A stretch of DNA of 10,454 nt, from positions 1 to 10,454 of the forward strand of contig NZDM01000065.1 in NCBI GenBank assembly GCA_002690085.1, written 5' to 3'. The notes beneath the pieces are model-generated. The model worked only from the letters and a program-made list of their open reading frames with translations, had not been told where the DNA came from and did no database searches. Within the stretch, counting starts at the first letter, position 1; each line of letters starts with the position of its first letter. The stretch is from Flavobacteriaceae bacterium. GTDB lineage: Bacteria; Bacteroidota; Bacteroidia; Flavobacteriales; Flavobacteriaceae. This document shows positions 7,396 to 10,454 of the stretch, piece by piece. Position numbers and translations under genes: made by a program.

Positions 7396-8655
7396 TTAGT
7401 TAATTGAATCTAATTGTTGTTTCAATGGTGCAATATACTCAAGATAATCCGGTTTATACTTTTCCGAAAGCGCTTTTGCGTCTGGAAGTTTCTGTCGAAA
7501 GGGATCTACTTGACGTCCATTTTTCCAAAAACGGTAACAAACATGAGGGCCACTGGTGTTTCCGGTCATTCCTACTTTGCCTATCACATCGCCTTGCTTT
7601 ACAAAATCCCCCACTTTAACAAGCCGTCTGCTCATGTGTAGGTATTGGGTTGAATAAGTGGCATTGTGACGAATCTTAACATAATTTCCATTACCGCCAC
7701 GCCTCGCTGATTCCACGACAGTCCCATTTGCTGTTGCTAAAATGGGTGTTCCTACTGCGGCAGCAAAATCTGTTCCTTTATGCGCGCGGACTCTGTTGCC
7801 ATAAAGTTTAATGCGACGATTTAAATTGTATCGAGAGGAAATACGGCTGAACTTTATCGGGCTTTTTAAAAATGCTTTTTGGAGGCTCTTACCGTTATCA
7901 TCATAGTAATCAGTGCTATTTTTAGAATCTGGCGTAATATAATTAAAGGCATATATTGCTTCGCCTTTGTGTTTAAAATAGGCTGCTTCTATGGTTTCAA
8001 TCCCCGCATAAATGCTGTCCTCTACGAAACGTTGCTTATAAATCACTTTAAAATTATCTCCTTTTTGAAGCCTAAAAAAATCAATGGTCCAGGCATAGAT
8101 GTCATCCGACATATCGTAAATCAACTGAATGGGCAAACCTTGTGCATCCATGGTCTCAGAGAGCGAGTTTTCAATGAAGCCAGAAGCTTCTTTTTCAACG
8201 ATTTTAACAGCTTTACGCGCTTTGTATGCCAAAATAGAATCACAAAATTCTACAACGAGATACTCAATTTTATTTTGTTCATAAATAAAAACCAAGGGAA
8301 CATTGGAACTGTCTTTCGAAAAAAGTATTGTATAAGGCTTTCCTATTCTAAGCTGGCGAGTGTCAAAAACAGCTTTGGTTTTTTCCGCAATGTGATGGAT
8401 TTTTGGATAAAAAAGCTGGTTATTCTCTAATATTTTTCCAAAACTATCTCCCTTCCTAACAGTGTCATAGACAACCTTATAATTATTGAAATTATAGCCA
8501 AATTTATTGTTTTCAAAAAGGACAGGCTGTGAGATTAAATCGGTTTCAAGGGGATCGGAAGAACAACTTTTTAGTATATAAAAAAAGATTACAATAGTAA
8601 AACTGTAAAGAAAGAATTTTAAATTAAAAAGTGCCGGGTTAATTTTCAACTTCAT
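7396..8655 (-). CDS. M23-type peptidoglycan metallopeptidase, probable lipoprotein, with a Zn-ligand change
   Basis: The 419-residue protein begins with a basic/hydrophobic stretch ending ILKSC, so Cys31 may be lipidated; Lys at -2 is unusual. A LysM/OapA-like region follows (about 62-112: DTVRKGDSFGKIL, LRIGKPYTI). Then comes a spacer (about 113-270) as in Csd3/MepM-type peptidases, and the LytM/M23 domain at about 270-390. Seen there are HKGTD (His292, Asp296), YLHMS (His340), and SGPHVCYRFW (His371, Cys373). M23 enzymes normally have H-x-H in the last motif, so the third zinc ligand is Cys instead of His. I recall the same GPHVCYRFWKNG form in other flavobacteria, so it is probably a lineage trait, not a decay. 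The role should be endopeptidase cleavage of peptidoglycan crosslinks in the periplasm, if active. The start ATG overlaps the kynA end by 17 bases; pgi follows after 16. Confidence 0.9.
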   Translation of the reverse strand: MKLKINPALFNLKFFLYSFTIVIFFYILKSCSSDPLETDLISQPVLFENNKFGYNFNNYKVVYDTVRKGDSFGKILENNQLFYPKIHHIAEKTKAVFDTRQLRIGKPYTILFSKDSSNVPLVFIYEQNKIEYLVVEFCDSILAYKARKAVKIVEKEASGFIENSLSETMDAQGLPIQLIYDMSDDIYAWTIDFFRLQKGDNFKVIYKQRFVEDSIYAGIETIEAAYFKHKGEAIYAFNYITPDSKNSTDYYDDNGKSLQKAFLKSPIKFSRISSRYNLNRRIKLYGNRVRAHKGTDFAAAVGTPILATANGTVVESARRGGNGNYVKIRHNATYSTQYLHMSRRLVKVGDFVKQGDVIGKVGMTGNTSGPHVCYRFWKNGRQVDPFRQKLPDAKALSEKYKPDYLEYIAPLKQQLDSIN

Positions 8656-9574
8656 GGCCCCAAGTCTCTATTTCTGTAGCACTCCAAAGTTCTGGAAAAA
8701 ATATTCTCTTTTGATATTTTGGATGCATGTATTTTTGCCAATTGCTACCCCCTGTGGCCGAACCATCTCCAGAAGAAGACAATATGTAATGTTTGGCGGC
8801 CTTGAAATGCCCCATGACCCAGGTGATATTGACAGTGTAATCGTAATGACGCATGGCCTTAACGAGCACTTTACTTCTTTGGTCTGACTCTGAAAGTTCT
8901 TTATAGCGAGACCAAAGATTTTTGGAATTATAAACCTTCATAAAAGTAATAAATTCTTCTTTATAACGTTTTTCAAAACTTGTAAGTAAGGGCGATTTTT
9001 TAGCTGTCTTATAATCTTTACCTGCAGCCTGCCAGTACAAATGTTCAAACGCATTTTCGAATGGGGTGTTTCGGTCGATGGTTTCTCTGAAACGAGTGTC
9101 TATAAGATTTATGAGCTCGGTGGATGCAAATTCAATTTTTCGATACTGTGCGCTTTGGAAGCCACTTCCTGGAGCAAGTGTGTGCCTGAATTGGTTGTAC
9201 TGTTTGACATCCATTCCATCTTGCATTATAGTAAAAGAAGTAGTTAGCATGTCAAAATAGCGGCTAATACGCATCAACTTATCTGTCAAAAAATTCACTT
9301 TTAAAATAGCAACTTCAGCAAGTTGTTGGAGTTCCCATAAAATCATTTTAAAAATTAATTCATTGATTTGGTGGTACCCAATGAAGACCATCTCATCTGG
9401 AAAATTGGTGCGTTGAATTTGTAAATTAAGAAGGGCATCCGTATGTATATAGTCCCAATAATTCATGGGCTTGCTATGCAAGAGACCTTCCAAATACATG
9501 TTTTTATCTTGGCCTGAAGCGCTGTATTTTTCATCCAGTGCTTTGATAATGTCTTGAGTGGTTTTGTTTTTCAT
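8639..9574 (-). CDS. kynA: Tryptophan 2,3-dioxygenase (Bacteroidota type)
   Basis: This 311-residue, all-helical heme enzyme oxidises L-tryptophan to N-formylkynurenine, the first step of the kynurenine pathway. Matches to the family are FIGYHQINELIFKMILWEL (Phe64 and His68, equivalent to Xanthomonas TDO Phe51 and His55) and YNQFRHTLAPGSGFQSAQYR (Tyr126 and Arg130, equivalent to Tyr113 and Arg117, the latter binding the substrate carboxylate). WVMGHFKAAKHYI contains His256, the likely proximal heme ligand, and ATGGSNW contains Thr274. The loop between His256 and Thr274 is four residues longer than in the Xanthomonas enzyme. It starts 9 bases after the DUF3108 gene and overlaps the M23 gene by 17, so it is translated within an operon. 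No kynurenine formamidase, kynurenine monooxygenase or kynureninase is nearby in the window, so the rest of the pathway, if present, is encoded elsewhere. Confidence 0.93.
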   Translation of the reverse strand: MKNKTTQDIIKALDEKYSASGQDKNMYLEGLLHSKPMNYWDYIHTDALLNLQIQRTNFPDEMVFIGYHQINELIFKMILWELQQLAEVAILKVNFLTDKLMRISRYFDMLTTSFTIMQDGMDVKQYNQFRHTLAPGSGFQSAQYRKIEFASTELINLIDTRFRETIDRNTPFENAFEHLYWQAAGKDYKTAKKSPLLTSFEKRYKEEFITFMKVYNSKNLWSRYKELSESDQRSKVLVKAMRHYDYTVNITWVMGHFKAAKHYILSSSGDGSATGGSNWQKYMHPKYQKRIFFPELWSATEIETWGHEVEN

Positions 9575-9583
9575 TGGTTGAAT

Positions 9584-10360
9584 TTAAAGTTGAATTTCAA
9601 AAGGATATTTTAAACCTTTAAAAGCCACTAGATCAGATCTTAAAGAACCAACTCTCAAGTCTGCTTTAATTTTTATTGGAATTTTATTATTATCGGCACT
9701 CACCCAAAGGGTAACACTTTCTTCTTCATGAAAAACACGACCAGCCATTACATAAGGGCGGAATTTAAGACAATTGATGTTTCCAAATTTAGTATTGATA
9801 GTTTCTCTCCCTAAAAACTTAAGTTTAAATCCGAAAATTTCATTGTCAAAAAACATGTTTAATTTAACAGTATGGCCCACTTTAATGGTCTCCGTATCGT
9901 AGTGGTCTCTCAAATAATAATAGGCAGAAACCATGTCTTGAATATCAGAAGTTATGGAAACTGTTTTTTTAGTTTTGTGCCTTAAATCATTAACAAACGC
10001 TAAATTTTTTTCATAGTCAAACTCAATAACTCTGTTTTTGACATGCCCGCCTTCGTTGATATTTCTAATAAATTTATAAGGCCGCCCCGTGGCTTTGTCA
10101 AAATAACTTTCATAACGATCATTAACTTTAAAAAACCATTTAATGGCGCCGGTGGTCCACCCTTTTCCAACTACATGACAAACAGAACGGTTTTTGAAAG
10201 TGTCCTCTTTCACTTCCAGGGTTGCATTCCCTGCTTTGACCCAGCCACTGTAATTTAATTTGAATTTTAACCACTCCCCAAATTGAAACGAAGACTCAGA
10301 CTGGGCATTGGATATACTCAAGTTGCAGAGTAAAATTAAGGATGCTAAAATTTGCTTCAT
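9584..10360 (-). CDS. DUF3108 domain-containing secreted protein
   Basis: The 258-residue product has a signal peptide (MKQILASLILLCNLSISNAQ, cut about residue 19) and a DUF3108 domain over nearly all of the mature chain. Motifs include FGEWLKFKLNYSGWVKAG-A (about 27-46), a central DMVSAYYYLR (about 142-151), KFGNINCLKFRP (about 191-202) and SVTLWVSADNNKIPIKI. The fold is an all-beta, probably barrel-like periplasmic or outer-membrane-associated domain. The biochemical role of the family is not established. It is the first gene of the minus-strand cluster, with kynA 9 bases behind, and a promoter candidate and an inverted repeat precede it. Length is typical. The ATG at 10360 is well supported by the leader peptide. 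Confidence 0.88.
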   Translation of the reverse strand: MKQILASLILLCNLSISNAQSESSFQFGEWLKFKLNYSGWVKAGNATLEVKEDTFKNRSVCHVVGKGWTTGAIKWFFKVNDRYESYFDKATGRPYKFIRNINEGGHVKNRVIEFDYEKNLAFVNDLRHKTKKTVSITSDIQDMVSAYYYLRDHYDTETIKVGHTVKLNMFFDNEIFGFKLKFLGRETINTKFGNINCLKFRPYVMAGRVFHEEESVTLWVSADNNKIPIKIKADLRVGSLRSDLVAFKGLKYPFEIQL

Positions 10361-10365
10361 AAGAT

Positions 10366-10397
10366 TGCATATGCATTTGTAGCATTACAAATTTGCA
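10366..10397 (-). promoter_or_regulatory. Inverted repeats in the leader of the DUF3108-kynA-M23-pgi operon
   Basis: TGCATATGCA (10366-10375) is a perfect 10-base palindrome. ATTTGT (10375-10380) and ACAAAT (10387-10392) form a stem with a 6-base loop, extended imperfectly by TGCA at 10372-10375 and 10394-10397. The repeats lie between the candidate -7 element and the start codon, where a repressor site or leader hairpin could act. This is sequence structure only; no regulator is known. Confidence 0.35.
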
Positions 10398-10407
10398 ATT
10401 ATTATTC

Positions 10408-10415
10408 CAAAACTA
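10408..10415 (-). promoter_or_regulatory. Candidate -7 element for the DUF3108 operon
   Basis: The minus strand reads TAGTTTTG, an exact TAnnTTTG match, 47 bases upstream of the ATG at 10360. The transcript would begin near 10401 with a leader of about 40 bases. No clear TTTG is seen at -33. The remaining bases to the window end hold no visible gene. Confidence 0.45.
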
Positions 10416-10454
10416 AAAGCAAGTTTAAATCTATTTATAAATCAACTTATCAAA

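Noticed and set aside
7879..8430. Open frame of 183 codons on the plus strand.
   Set aside because: It lies fully antisense to the well-supported M23 gene, has no domain-like composition, and its residues mirror the codon bias of the opposite strand.
1..10454. Search for RNA genes, CRISPR arrays, insertion sequences, phage or defence genes.
   Set aside because: No tRNA-like cloverleaf, regularly spaced repeats, transposase, integrase or known defence motif was seen; all genes look like stable chromosomal genes.

Overview
The window is chromosomal DNA of a Bacteroidota member, most likely a marine-type Flavobacteriaceae. Evidence: low G+C, a CarboxypepD_reg-type TonB-dependent receptor, DUF5689 and DUF3108 proteins, leaders ending in ..AQ, no Shine-Dalgarno sequences, and TAnnTTTG-type -7 elements in all four 5' regions examined. 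There are eight protein genes (one cut by the window edge). I found no RNA gene, insertion sequence, CRISPR array or prophage. No stretch above 300 bases lacks a gene.

Left region (1-5046), an outer-membrane nutrient module. A TonB receptor (1098-3854, minus) is followed after 32 bases by a surface lipoprotein with a DUF5689 region and the start of a choice-of-anchor J domain (1-1065, minus, C-terminus missing). Divergent from them is a secreted endonuclease/exonuclease/phosphatase (EEP) family enzyme (about 3979-5046, plus). The two directions share a short intergenic region with two TAnnTTTG elements facing opposite ways. I infer one surface system that cuts a phosphodiester-containing polymer, possibly extracellular DNA, and imports a product. 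The substrate is not shown by the sequence.

Convergent gap (5047-5224). It holds only AT-rich inverted repeats, some of which may end transcription.

Right region (5225-10360, all minus). Transcription probably runs DUF3108 periplasmic protein -> tryptophan 2,3-dioxygenase (kynA) -> M23-type peptidase lipoprotein -> glucose-6-phosphate isomerase (pgi), with gaps of 9, -17 (overlap) and 16 bases, so one operon is likely. A small four-helix membrane protein with histidines near its helices follows after 100 bases and has its own promoter candidate. The operon mixes envelope maintenance, tryptophan oxidation and glycolysis.

The points most worth a second look are the TonB/DUF5689/EEP cluster, a His-to-Cys change at the third zinc-ligand position of the M23 domain, the His-rich small membrane protein, a four-residue insertion in the substrate loop of KynA, and the non-ATG start of the endonuclease. 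I see no clearly new defence or mobile system.
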